A model generated the notes under the pieces. That model saw nothing but the letters and a program-made list of their open reading frames with translations. It was not told the origin of the DNA and did no database searches. From Vanessa cardui (lineage: Eukaryota; Arthropoda; Insecta; Lepidoptera; Nymphalidae), in NCBI RefSeq assembly GCF_905220365.1, contig NC_061129.1, positions 5,952,803-6,016,802 on the forward strand: 64,000 nt of DNA. Direction: 5' to 3'. Shown here piece by piece: positions 39,001 through 50,206 of this stretch; within the stretch, counting starts at the first letter, position 1; each line of letters begins with the position of its first letter. Both the position numbers and the translations under genes were made by a program.

Positions 39001-42000
39001 GATTTTGATTTGGAAGGATTGATAACCCAGATTTGAAATGTTAATAGTTCTTGCGTCGGAACGATTAACATCTGACCTATGAAACCCTTAAGGAAGCAAT
39101 AAATTGGTCACCAAATTCAGGTTAGGGATTGTTATCAGTAGACGCCTAATTATAATTCAACGCTCTTATATTACAAGCGGTCAAGGAAACTAATCCAAGA
39201 TATAAGATATAAAACTTTGTGTAATAATTTATGTTAATTTAAAATCATAACGCTATTTCCCTACATATTGGTAGATATAGATGTTTCTGAACTGTTTCGT
39301 CACGAATTACGTTATCGCCGAGATTTCGAAATATCCTCGGCAAAAACCAAACATCTTGGCGCATAGCCGGATTAATAGGTGTCTTTAGTTGAAATCCGGA
39401 TGCTACGTCCGGATGTTTTGGTTTGTATTTATCGTAAATGTAACGTTTTAGGTGGAGGAGTTCAGTCTTCGCGTTTCAGCAGTACTTAGAGCACAAGGTG
39501 TCAAGCGCGGTGACACGGTAGCAGTTATGGCTAGCAATTATCCCGAGATGCCTGCAATCTGGCTCGGTATTGCTCGCATCGGCGGCATTTCTCCACTTAT
39601 TAACACCCATCAAACGGGCAATACTTTGCTCCATTCAATAAATATTGCCAAATGCAACTACGTAATTTACGGCAGTGAGTTCGAATCTGGTAAGTGTACC
39701 TTATGTAAATCAATTTTGATTTAGTTTTATAAAATTAATCGTATTTATATAAAAATTACTTCAAATATGTTTATATTACTAGCTGTGCCCGCGACCATGT
39801 ACGCGTTTGAATTTAACAAAAAAAATACATTAGTTTAGCCTAAGTTATTCCTTATTATATCAGTTTTACTGGCAGATGCCAGTAAAAGTTCCGTCAAAAT
39901 TGTTCCAGCCGTTCCAGAGATTACTCGGAACAAACAGACAGACAATAGTTATTTTGGTATATGTACACTGTACATATGCATTGAGTAAAAAAAGGGCTAT
40001 TTCAATATTACAAACAGACGCTCCAATTTTATTATATGTATAGATTGACTTTTACAACTAGGAAGCAGCTATTACCCAAACTACGTGTTATCCCAAGTCG
40101 GCTGCTCACGATAATTGATTTAAAATTGAACGTTATCCTGTTTTCTTCTAGCTATTCAAGACATAAGGAAAGAGATAAATGAATCGATTAAACTTTTCAA
40201 GTTCACCCGCCGTCCATTAAATACGTCGGATAGCGCTGTAAAAGTAGTCGACTCTGAAAATGATTTGACCCACTTACTGGAATCGACGCCACCAGCGCAA
40301 TGGTCGAAATCCGAAGGAGAAGGCTTTACTGGCAGACTGCTCTACATCTACACGTCTGGTACGACAGGACTACCGAAAGCGGCTGTTATATCTCCGTCAA
40401 GGTATTTAACGATTTTAAAGAATTCATTGTTTAGAAAACAATGAATTCAATATAGGCGACCAATTATGTGTCTAAGTAGGTAAAATTACAAATAGACGCG
40501 GCAACCGTCGAGGGTTATACGATTTCACGTTTTTAATTTTCATTGGTTCTTTTATTTATTGCTCATATTTTTTCATTTAATCCCTGGGAGAGTAAAAACT
40601 AGTTCATATACACATAGAAGTTCAACGATCTCGCAAAAATCATCATGCACTACGTGTATTTGTCTGTTGACGACAGTAACGTTGTTGGTGGTAAATGAGA
40701 TCCAGAATGTTAGAAATATACCATATTCGTAAAAAGTAGTAGATAATATTGCCTGTGTCTAAACCTCATTGTTTCTGATTAGATGATATTTTATATTAAG
40801 TTACGGAAAAAGTCTATGTTAAAGTAGTAGAAATATGTATCATAACATTAGTGGTAATTAAACATACCGTACATTGGAAAGTTTCTTGGTAAAGCATTAC
40901 CTACAAAATATGAGCCTGTAAATAGTTTTTAATAATATTGGATAATTTGAATATTTATTTTTATTTTCCAGAATGGTGTTCATGGCGTCGGGCGTTCATT
41001 ACTTGGGAGGATTGAATTCCAAGGATATTATTTACTGTCCGATGCCTCTTTACCACTCAGCTGGCGGTGTTATCACAATGGGAAATGCCTTTATCTTCGG
41101 GTGCACTGTGGCCTTAAAATTAAAGTTCTCCGCTTCAGCGTATTTCCCAGACTGCATTAAATATAATGCAACGGTAAATTGATATCATTTTTTATATTAA
41201 TTTACGTAATTACGTCTTTGTTTTTTCATTATCGACCAATTAAAGTATGAATGGTTTGCATTCGTTTAACTACGACACACCTATTAATTTTTAATATGTT
41301 TTTTTCTTTACTTAAAAATATTTTCGATTTGATTACTATTGTCTTTTAAAATAGTAGGTACAATTTTTTATAAATATAACAAATTACTTTTATATTAAAA
41401 TATCGCTTGGCTGAAGTGATTTTATCATCTTTAATGACTGGTATTTGAATGTGTGGGAGGGAGTCAAAGGTTATTAAAGCAAAAAATGTAAAAGTAAATC
41501 ATATTCTAAATGCCCGATACGGCGCTTCTTTTAAACTATTTTAATATAGATAATTCATTCGCGAGTGCATAGATCCATACTGAAAGTGAAAGTTCATTTG
41601 ATTTTATCGATCTATACCCATCTATGTTCAATCGAGTCTTTAATGTCTATTGTGTTCTAGGCGGCGCACTATATTGGAGAAATGTGCCGCTATGTGCTGG
41701 CCACGCCACCCTCACCCACCGACAAGCAGCACAAAGTGCGCACCGTGTATGGAAATGGCATGCGACCAACTGTGAGTTCAGACAATATTTTCTTTATTAG
41801 CCCTACTTTTAATACTCATTGTAATAGCCTTCGGATCCCAATCCGCGTGACAAAGTAGAATAAAACACGATAAAATTTGCAGATATGGACTGACTTCGTC
41901 AAGCGTTTCGGTATAAAGAGGGTTGTAGAATTTTATGGTGCCACAGAAGGAAACGCGAATATCGGTAATTATTAATTATTAAAAACTTCTAATAAAAATG

Positions 42001-44263
42001 TTTTTTATTTTTTTATATTTTAATAATTTAACCATATTGTAAAATATTTCCCCTGTTTCTAAGTAAGAGAAGTTCCTAGCCAGCTAAAAATGATAAAAAT
42101 CAGAATTAAGACTTTGTATTATTAATTTTTCATCATTCTTCCAGTCAACGTTAACAACAAAACTGGGGCCATTGGATTCGTATCAAGAATTATCCCTGCA
42201 GTCTATCCTATCGCTATTATCAAAGTGAACGAAGACACTGGTGAACCTATTAGAGACGCAAAAGGCCTCTGTCAGGTATAATGTTTATTTTGTTATTGTT
42301 TAGTCACTATAATTGCTCTTATTTAACAATGGAAACATTGCTCTGCCATTGTTTTAACGCATCAATTATAAAGACGCTTGATCAATCGACATGGAATACT
42401 ACTTTATAATGTACCTACAAGGTAATCATGGTTTTAATGTTACAGCTGGCACAACCGCATGAACCTGGAGTATTTATTGGTAAAATAAAACCGAATAATC
42501 CGTCACGTGCTTTCCTCGGTTACGTTGACAAAGAAGCTTCTGAGAAGAAGATTGTAAGAGACGTCTTCAACTATGGAGACTCGGCCTTTATATCAGGTAC
42601 CTTCTAAATTTCATAACAAATTGATTCATTAACTTTACATATAAAGCAAATTGAGAATAGCGAAGTAATTTATTAGATAACCAGGGACCCGCCCCGGCTA
42701 CGCATGGGTGCATTGCTGATACTGAAAATAGTACAGAATTTGCTTATTTACGACATAACATTAGAAACTTCCAAAATTGTCAGTATTTCTTTACTATTTT
42801 GTCTAGGTATTATATACAAAATCCTTACTCTCAAAAAAAAAACGCATCAAAGTCCATCGCGTAATTCTTATGATCTAAGCATACATGGGCACAGATAGCG
42901 GGACTTTGTATTATAGTATGTAATGATTTATCTAATTTTAAATTATATCATATTATTATATGCGTGATTGCCGGAAGCTTCATTGTACATTTAATTATAG
43001 AAGTCTAAACAATAATTTTGTAATTCCAGGGGACATTTTAGTAGCTGATGAGCTCGGCTACTTGTACTTCCGCGACCGCACAGGGGACACGTTCCGATGG
43101 CGCGGGGAGAACGTCAGCACCACGGAAGTGGAGGCTGCCATTTCCAGGGTCGCTGACCAACGAGATGCTGTTGTATATGGGGTCGAAGTATGTGCTTTGA
43201 AATCATTACTCACGTCTATACTATAAATATTAAAAAGTAAAAATAATAAAATTTCTAGAAAAACACTATTTAAAAAGAAACTTTAAAAATATCTGAGAGA
43301 AAAAGACAAATGTACAGTCAGAGTAAGAATACATTCATCAGTTTTTAAATTCATTCCTTTATCAAGTCTTAAACTCTTAGTACCTTTTGAATCTAAACAT
43401 CAAATCATTACAACGCAGGTAAAGCAGATTATCGTTCATAACGAGCACACGAAAAGATAGATCTTAAGGTGACAAACCTTTTCTTACCCCGACTGTACTT
43501 AAACAAACGTAAAAATAATAAACACATATATCTTCTATTTATGAATAACATATTTTTTTGTTTGTTAGCTACTGATGGACGTAATTATTTTTTAAATCGT
43601 TCAACGAACATGTATAAATTAACCTTTAACGTTTTACTTATTTCGTGATTTTAAAATACACCTTTTTTGCAGATTCCTAATATAGAAGGTCGTGCGGGCA
43701 TGTGTGGTATAGTAGACAAGGATGGCAGTTTAGACTTGGACAAGCTGGCCAGAGACGTTGCCAAGGACCTCCCCAAGTACGCTAGACCTGTCTTCATAAG
43801 AATTATGTCGGCCATGGATATGACTGGTATGTAATAGATATTTTTTGTCAAATATTTACCAATTAGCGTTTCACTTTGACTTTGTTTTGTGATCTTTGAT
43901 GGCTCTAATATCATCCCTAATGCTTTTTAAACTATTTATCCGAAAAAATTAAAAACCGAAAAATGTCAAAATAAATGAATAATAAAACGAGATGATTACA
44001 TTGACTCCTACATCGTATCTTCATATTGCTATCCCCCATACTGAAAAATTGATCACAAATTATAAAACGCTTATAAAATTTATAACAATTTTCTTTTTGT
44101 TTCAGCAACATTCAAACTTCGTAAGGTCGACTTACAGAAGGAAGGATATAATCCTAATACTATCCAAGACAAACTCTATTATTTCGATTCAAAATTAGAC
44201 AAATACATTAGTTTAGGTGCTGAAGAATATGAGAAAATTATATCGGGACAAATAAGACTGTGA
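36031..44263 (+). CDS. Fatty acid transport protein / acyl-CoA synthetase, copy 1 (complete)
   Basis: Coding exons: 36141-36200, 37033-37277, 37797-37947, 39452-39689, 40152-40401, 40972-41173, 41661-41771, 41883-41964, 42145-42275, 42446-42596, 43030-43187, 43673-43826, 44106-44263 (TGA), 696 codons. The first exon opens at an acceptor (start 36031), so an upstream noncoding exon exists. The ATG at 36141 has an in-frame stop about 40 nt upstream. A hydrophilic head (1-40) is followed by two membrane segments (about 41-64 and 69-88). The AMP-binding motif YIYTSGTTGLPK is at 296-307, the FATP/VLACS signature YGATEGN at 437-443 and GDTFRWRGENV at 559-569. FATPs activate long- and very-long-chain fatty acids to acyl-CoA, driving uptake. 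A paralogue follows downstream (51263). The vertebrate FATP1/4-like assignment is by motif only. Confidence 0.95.
38535..38675 (+). repeat. SINE 3'-half fragment in FATP copy-1 intron
   Basis: Contains attcatctcatgcatgacga, gaaggaaaatattgtaggga and aaaatctgccatatgtgtta, matching the central part of the 6840 SINE. Head and tail are missing. Confidence 0.6.
39782..40027 (-). repeat. Dispersed repeat, family C, reverse orientation, in FATP copy-1 intron
   Basis: The plus-strand left end tagctgtgcccgcgacc and right end tccaattttattatatgtat delimit it; the right end is the reverse complement of the head of the 24946 copy. The internal block gttccgtcaaaattgttcca is typical of lepidopteran retroposon ends. 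Confidence 0.55.
42681..42926 (-). mobile_element. Non-autonomous Helitron (copy 3) in FATP copy-1 intron
   Basis: On the minus strand it starts TCATTACATACTATAATAC after an A and ends GCGGGTCCCTGG before a T. Both ends match the copies at 16709 and 25788, but the canonical CTAG end is mutated to CTGG. It lies in the intron between exons 42446-42596 and 43030-43187. Confidence 0.7.
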
Positions 44264-44539
44264 TTTTATACTTCATTTATGTATGAAGTGCCTTTTATGT
44301 TGTGAAAAAATAAGTAAATAATAATTATTTGACATTCGTCTGAATGGAAACTACTAAGTTAAATTAATTATAGTATTCATAAGAATTGACTGATAATATT
44401 GTTTTGGGGTAGGTATTTATGAAAAAAAGAACTTACATGTAATTAAATGTAAATTACTGTGGTAGTTAATTAATAATTCACTGTTGCTTGTATCGTATGT
44501 TTTGTTTGGTTGTAGATAAGTTTAATTAGTTGTAAGTTA

Positions 44540-44549
44540 AATAAATAAA
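44540..44549 (+). terminator. Polyadenylation signals for FATP copy 1
   Basis: Two overlapping AATAAA hexamers (44540-44545 and 44544-44549) lie about 280 nt past the stop codon at 44261-44263. They are the first closely spaced canonical signals downstream; actual cleavage is not shown. Confidence 0.5.
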
Positions 44550-45352
44550 ATATAATATGATAACTGTGAATATATTTTTCCGATATCCCCTTATATTTAT
44601 TATTATTTTGGTATTGTTTTCGTCATAAATATGTAAAGAAACTTCAGCTGATTATAAACATGTGAGTTGCATTGTCGAATGATACATCTGCTGAAAATTA
44701 CTCTGAGCATATCTTGGCAATCTTTCGACAAATTGAGGGGATTGATATAATTCCCTAACTTTATTAACTTAGCTTTATCTCACTGAAAGACAAACTCATC
44801 AACAACATTCCCAAACATCATTACTAAACACCATAATAATGAATGTTTTGGCACACTGTATTTATTCAACTCTATTTATTGTGTAACAAATGCAGATGTA
44901 GCCACTAATTATCAAATTTTTAAACGTCTTAGATGTGCCTGACTTACAGCCCAAGATTAAAGGTGTGTCTGTACATCCATCCATCATGCTTCGAAACATA
45001 AATCTACCAAAACTGTGCAACGGAACGTGTTTGGTGGTAAGTAAATTGAGGAACGATGTTATTTACTGACTATACTCAAAGGAATATTTTTAGACGAGGA
45101 AGTTCCCATTCTAAAGATTTCGATGATATCAAACATTCAAACGGCAAGTTTGATTTTAAACGATTTCAATTTCCGTTCCGTCTTGCATCCGCAAACTTTG
45201 GTGCACAAAATGCTCGGCCAATTTCGCATCATAAAAATACTTGATTTTTTATTTATATTTAGTATCGTAATAAAAAAAATAGTTTAATAAAACCTAAAAT
45301 CAGCTCATTTATTGCTTCAGGCAGAACAAACTTCGTCGGATTGGCTAGTTTG
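44550..45352. other. Intergenic spacer between FATP copy 1 and the DIRS element
   Basis: No gene-like signal. The 62-codon ORF at 45056-45244 has no motif or splice context. Confidence 0.5.
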
Positions 45353-45574
45353 TAATTATACTCGTGCTTCGTCCTCGAGATTAGTAATGTGTGAGTATTA
45401 TTGAACAAAATGTAGTAACGCATAGGTGACACCACTTCATCACTATAGTTTAGAAAAAACAAATAGCCACTATTAAAATGGCAACACTAAAAACAAAAAA
45501 AAAATAGACAAGGTATGTTCCTACCCCACCCAAGTCAGCCCACCTGCTATGAATTTACTCCACAGCCCCTCATT
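45353..45574 (+). repeat. DIRS left inverted terminal repeat
   Basis: From taattatactcgtgcttcg through ccacagcccctca, this is the near-perfect reverse complement of the right repeat over about 200 bp. The outermost 30-40 bp differ between the two ends, as in other DIRS elements. Confidence 0.85.
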
Positions 45575-45624
45575 CGCATTTTAGTGCTCAACCACTTCAC
45601 ATTCGCACAAATTAGATAAAAATC

Positions 45625-47281
45625 ATGCCGAAACGTGCAAGTGATAATAGCCTAGAATTTATAGCAAAGAAATTGCGACAGTTGGAAAAGGAAGTGAAAC
45701 GCTCACGTCGAAAAAAAAACGTAATAATATTTCATTAAGTTCGTCATCGTCATCGTCATCGTCGTGCCCATCTTCTTGTTCATCACGAGTACCCTCGCCA
45801 AACCCAGAATGTAAGTAATTTGCCATATTTTGAACTATTTTTTAACGTAATCGGGGAAAGTACCATAATTGCCTGCGTAAACGCCAATTTTATAAAAATG
45901 CATCAGAGTAGTCTGCGGGACTAGCTCATCGCATTTGCATTGTAACGGCCGTTAGCGTTAAGCGAATAAATATGCATCAGAGTAGTCTGCGGGACTAGCT
46001 CGTCGCATTTTAATTGTAACGGCCGTAAGAACTAAGTTTGTAAATATGCACCAGAGTAGTCTGCAGGACTAGCTCGTCGCATTTGTATCGTAATGGCTGT
46101 AAGAGCTAAGTTTGTTAATATGCATCAGAGTAGTCTGAGGGACTAACTCATCGCATTTAAATTATAATGGAGATAAACTCCAAACTTGTAATTATGCATC
46201 AGAGTAGTCTGAGGGACTATCTCGCCGCACTTGAATCGTATACAAGCAAAACCTCAAATTGCGTCAGTATTCTGTGCGAACATTTTGTTGCAAATGTGTA
46301 CATACCCTCCAAAAAAAAGAACCAACAGTATAATATAATGTTTTTATGACATTACATTAAGCACATCATCTTGTTTCAGGGCAGGAAACAATTGCAAATA
46401 CTGTTCCAAGGGTCGAAACGATCGACGTAGAACCGTCTATGGCCCAAAATAACGAAATACCGCTCATTGAGATAAACGATATTTCACAAGATGATACACG
46501 GCCTTCATGTTCGCATGAAGAACCAAGCGACGATGTTAACACCGAATTACTAGACATATTGGGAGCGGATCCGTCCGTAACAATTGAATACGGCCCAGAT
46601 ATTAACAAAGACGTAGCGTCTAGATTTGCTCACATTGCTACGTCTGGGTTAAGCAGAGAGGTTCGGAAAAATCTTCTTATGAAGAATTTAGTACCTCAAA
46701 ACTGTAAAAATATAGCGGCTCCACAGCTAAATGCTGAAATTAAGGCGGCCCTATCCGAACAGGTGGTGAAAAGGGATAGGGCCATCGAAGCAAGACAAAA
46801 GCAAATGGCGGCAGCCATTTCATCTTTAGGCATTATTATTTCTAATCAGCTGGGTGCTAAAGATAAAAATAACGAGTTGATAAAAGACCTTATGGATGTT
46901 GGTAGAATTTTCTGCGACATCCAACATACTGAATCTGAAGCAAGGCGGAACTTTGCACTTTATTCTGTTAAAAAAGAACTCAAGGAACAGTTGTCAATAA
47001 CAAAAATTGACAAATACCTATTCGGAAATGACTTGGCCGAGACTCTAAAAACAGCAAAGGCTGTTTCAAAATCTATTTCGGATCTTAAACAGGATGCACC
47101 GAAGAAACCGAAACCTGCGGCTTCTACCAAACATTTAAACTGGAAGGCGAGGACCCCGCCTCGCAGGCAACCGACGGGTCCTTCGCCGCGCTACCAGCCG
47201 CCTGCCACGCACAACGTGCAGCATCGCGCGCCCTTGTCGCAAAACTACGCGCAGCGATTCAAGCAGACCCGCCGCCCGTAG
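45625..47281 (+). pseudogene. DIRS gag-like gene, probable intron, one frameshift
   Basis: The first part opens at ATG 45625 (MPKRASDNSLEF, then a coiled-coil-like basic stretch). A nine-A run near 45713-45722 throws it out of frame; in the corrected frame a Ser-rich segment (encoded by tcgtca repeats) runs to 45810. There a good donor (T|GTAAGT) can join the acceptor ttgtttcag (exon start 46380), and the phases agree: the second exon continues in frame through the ATG at 46439 to a stop at 47279-47281. The second exon gives about 300 residues, ending in a Pro/Arg-rich nucleic-acid-binding-like tail (residues after KPKPAAS). Function is inferred from position and composition; DIRS gag proteins are poorly conserved. 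Confidence 0.65.
45898..46245 (+). repeat. 74-bp tandem array, about five units
   Basis: Units begin at 45898, 45972, 46046, 46120 and 46194, each exactly 74 bp after the last, with atgcatcagagtagtctg and ggactagctc as the best-conserved blocks. The array lies wholly within the probable gag intron of the DIRS element. Confidence 0.9.
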
Positions 47282-48015
47282 ATCCGGTACGTTACGCTGG
47301 CAGACTTAAACATTTTTGGAAACAATGGTCCTTAATAACACGTGATCAGTCTATCTTATCATGGATAAATGGTTACCAAATAAAGTTTAACCAACCAGTC
47401 CATCAACCTTGTTTACCAAAGCCAAACACTTTCACAAAATCTGAAAGAACCCACTTGGTTGATACCTTACGTATACTTTTATCTAATGGAGCAATATCCC
47501 AGTGTGAACCTTGCTCTGACCAGTTTCTATCACGTGTATTCTTGGTACCGAAACCGAATGGCAAAATGAGATTTATCCTAAATTAAAAAAAAAAAAAAAA
47601 TTAAATAAATTTATTAATACGGAACACTTTAAATTGGAGGACATTCGTACTGTCCTAAAACTCATTTCCAATGAGTCTTATATTGCGACTTTGGACTTGA
47701 AAGATGCATACTTTCTCGTTAGTGTACATCCAATTTCACGAAAGTATCTCCGCTTTATTAATAGATGGTCAATTGTACGAATTTAACGTTCTGCCCGTCG
47801 GTATCTGTACGGCCCCGTTCATTTTTACAAAACTGATGAAACCTATCATAAGCTTGTTACGGTCATGTGGTTTTATATCATCTATATATCTAGATGATTT
47901 ATTTTTAGCGGGTTATTCCTATCAAGAGTGCATACAAAACATTGATATCACTCAAATGTTATTACAGGCTTTAGGGTTTATTGTCAACGAAGAAAAGAAC
48001 GCGTTAAGTTTCTAA
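47240..48015 (+). pseudogene. DIRS reverse transcriptase, disrupted
   Basis: The frame overlaps the end of gag and starts with a segment including GRLKHFWKQW, typical of the region N-terminal to DIRS RTs. It stops at about 47584 before a long A run, resumes in another frame with the motif-A string DLKDAYF (about 47697), shifts again near 47757 and then carries the catalytic YLDD box (about 47887). The frame ends at 48015. The C-terminal thumb region appears deleted, because the sequence passes abruptly into the pre-RNase H segment. At least two frameshifts make it non-functional. Confidence 0.8.
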
Positions 48016-48958
48016 ATTTACGAGGCAATGAGGATTACAATAAATACATGCTAATACCACCATCATTGTTGCCCGATATAAACTGGTGGCTTGATGTTAT
48101 CAATGATTCTGTACATAGAATTAGGAACGATAACTATGTCTTGGAGATATTCTCTGACGCCTCAACGTCTGGGTGGGATGCGGCATGTGATGGGCAAAAA
48201 GCCGGTGGTCGTTGGTCAAAAAGTGAATTACAATTGCATTTTAACGAACTAGAACTTCTAGCTGCCTATTTCGCTCTAAAAATATTTGCAAAAAATATTT
48301 TAACTGTCAAATTTTAATGCGTATTGACAATACCACTGCCGTTAGTTATATAAATCGCATGGGTGGTGTCCAATATTCCCACCTGAATAGGGTCACAAAA
48401 GATATATGGCAGTGGTGTGAAACTCGCAAAATATTTATTGTAGCGTCATATATAAGATCATCAGATAATGTAGTTGCTGATAAGGAATCCAGAAGAACGC
48501 ACCCTGATATTGAATGGGAGTTATCTGCCTCAGGTTTTCAAAAAGTAGTAGATCATTTTCAAGTCCCCGAAATTGATTTATTTGCCAGTCGAATTAATAA
48601 GAAATGTAATATTTATGCCTCTTGGCACAGAGACCCTGAAGCCTATGCATTTGACGCTTTCACGTTAGACTGGTCCAAATATTTTTTTTATGCTTCTCCA
48701 CCAGTAGCAGTTATACTTAAAACACTAAGAAAAATAATATCAGATAAAGCTAAAGGAATTGTCGTGGTGCCTGATTGGCCTACACAACCCTGGTACCCTC
48801 TATTTACGCGACTTCTCTCTTCAGATGTAATAAAGCTAAGAGCTAATGATGTCATAATTCCAAATTCTAGCCAGAACATTCAAGCACACACTACCCTGGC
48901 GGTCGGAATGTTATCCGCACGGCGCTGTAACAGCGATGCATCCCAGAATCCGCATTAG
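48016..48958 (+). pseudogene. DIRS RNase H and methyltransferase-like region, frameshifted
   Basis: The RNase H core is recognisable: Asp in FSDASTSGWDA (about 48150), Glu in FNELELLAAY (about 48245), Asp in RIDNTTAV (about 48320) and Asp in SDNVVADKESR (about 48470). A frameshift lies between the second and third (the first frame stops at 48317). Downstream, DLFASRINKK, FFYASPPVAV and VVPDWPTQPWYP match the methyltransferase-like segment that DIRS elements carry after RNase H. The last frame runs to a stop at 48956-48958 and overlaps the recombinase frame. Confidence 0.75.
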
Positions 48959-48975
48959 ACATCGTTCTGGCTTCC

Positions 48976-49869
48976 TTGTCGGAAAACACTGTAAAGCAGT
49001 ATGATGTCTGCCTTAAACGATGGTATAATTTTTGTTCTAATAACTCAATTAACATGTATGCGCCATCAATCCCGATGGTCATAGAATTCCTTACAAAAAT
49101 ATTTAACGATGGCGGTCAATATGGGACAATTAATAGCCATAGAGCTGCGCTTTCCTTAATTGTTGGTAATATATCCGATGATGATAGACTTGCGAGATTT
49201 TGTAAAGGCGTGTACAAGCTAAGACCACCGCTACCACGGTATAGCGCTACATGGGATGCAAGCTTGGTTATAAACCATCTAGCTACCCTATTTCCTAATG
49301 AAAGCTTAACACTTGACCAACTTTCAAAAAAATGTATTACCCTGCTTGCTCTTGTTACTGCTCACAGGGTGCAAACGCTATCCAAAATTAAAACCGATCA
49401 AATCATTATCTTAAAAGATCAAATAATTATTAGGATCACGGAACTAATTAAATCATCCAAAGTAGGTGCAAAGCATCCGATCCTTTATTTACCTTTCTTT
49501 GGCGAACGCCCAGAGATATGTCCTGCAAAGACCCTTATGGCATATGTAAATAAAACTAAAGACCTGTGTCAATCTTCACAACTTTTTATTAGAGTTCATA
49601 AGCCCCATACAGGCGTTTCAACTCAAACCCTTAGTCGCTGGATTAAGTCTGCTTTAAAAGCTAGTGGAATTGACGTCTCTGTATTTTCTTCCCACAGCAC
49701 TAGGCATGCTTCGACATCCATTGCCCATAACCTAGGAGTCAATCTAGATGTTATTAGGCAAACTGCCGGATGGAGCGGCAATTCCACTACCTTTGCCCGT
49801 TTTTATAACAGACCTGTTATTCATAATGAAGATAACATGGCACTAGCGCGAACAGTATGTTCTCTTTGA
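48976..49869 (+). CDS. DIRS tyrosine recombinase (uninterrupted frame)
   Basis: An open frame with the catalytic layout of phage-integrase-type recombinases: Arg in TAHRVQTLSK (residue about 131), His-x-x-Arg in SHSTRHAST (about 240-243), Trp in TAGWSGN (about 266) and the nucleophile Tyr in FARFYNRP (about 277), counting from 48976. This enzyme would insert the circular cDNA of the element without an integrase. The frame has no ATG at 48976 (the codon is TTG) and remains open upstream for a few codons past the preceding gene's stop; the first ATG is at about 49054, so the protein is probably expressed by overlap or reinitiation. No stop or shift interrupts it, in contrast to the RT. An AATAAA lies at about 49935. 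Confidence 0.85.
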   Translation: MSENTVKQYDVCLKRWYNFCSNNSINMYAPSIPMVIEFLTKIFNDGGQYGTINSHRAALSLIVGNISDDDRLARFCKGVYKLRPPLPRYSATWDASLVINHLATLFPNESLTLDQLSKKCITLLALVTAHRVQTLSKIKTDQIIILKDQIIIRITELIKSSKVGAKHPILYLPFFGERPEICPAKTLMAYVNKTKDLCQSSQLFIRVHKPHTGVSTQTLSRWIKSALKASGIDVSVFSSHSTRHASTSIAHNLGVNLDVIRQTAGWSGNSTTFARFYNRPVIHNEDNMALARTVCSL

Positions 49870-50003
49870 TTAAGTATGCTATGTAAATTAATCAAAAATT
49901 ACAAAGTTGTATGTATTATTTTTTCTTTATGATAAATAAAGATTGGTGATCTATACCATTATCTTTATTATTTACGATATTCCCTCCACTCACTCTCAAC
50001 ATC

Positions 50004-50140
50004 TACATTTTGTTCAATAATACTCACACATTACTAATCTCGAGGACGAAGCACGAGTATAATTAATGATTAAACGAACTTACCTGTAAGTGAAGTTCTA
50101 TCATAATTATACGAAGTGCTTCGTCCGAAGAGATTAGTAA
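50004..50140 (+). repeat. DIRS internal complementary region
   Basis: The left half (to about 50084) is the reverse complement of the element's left end; the right half (from about 50082) is the reverse complement of its right end. The two halves meet at aattaatgattaa, sharing a few bases (taat). In the DIRS replication model this region templates joining of the two ends into a circle. Confidence 0.85.
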
Positions 50141-50206
50141 CACCCACCCTCCCTAAGCAGCCCGCAATGATTGATGGAGGAAATATCCAATAATCTTTAA
50201 ACTAAT

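Noticed and set aside
43651..43914. 87-codon minus-strand ORF
   Set aside because: Antisense to FATP copy-1 exon 43673-43826, which is in phase with both neighbours.
45898..46245. CRISPR-like array
   Set aside because: The 74-bp units are contiguous tandem repeats diverging along their full length, without unique spacers, and sit inside a eukaryotic retrotransposon.
48688..49082. Minus-strand ORFs opposite the DIRS recombinase region
   Set aside because: Antisense shadows of the RNase H/methyltransferase and recombinase frames.
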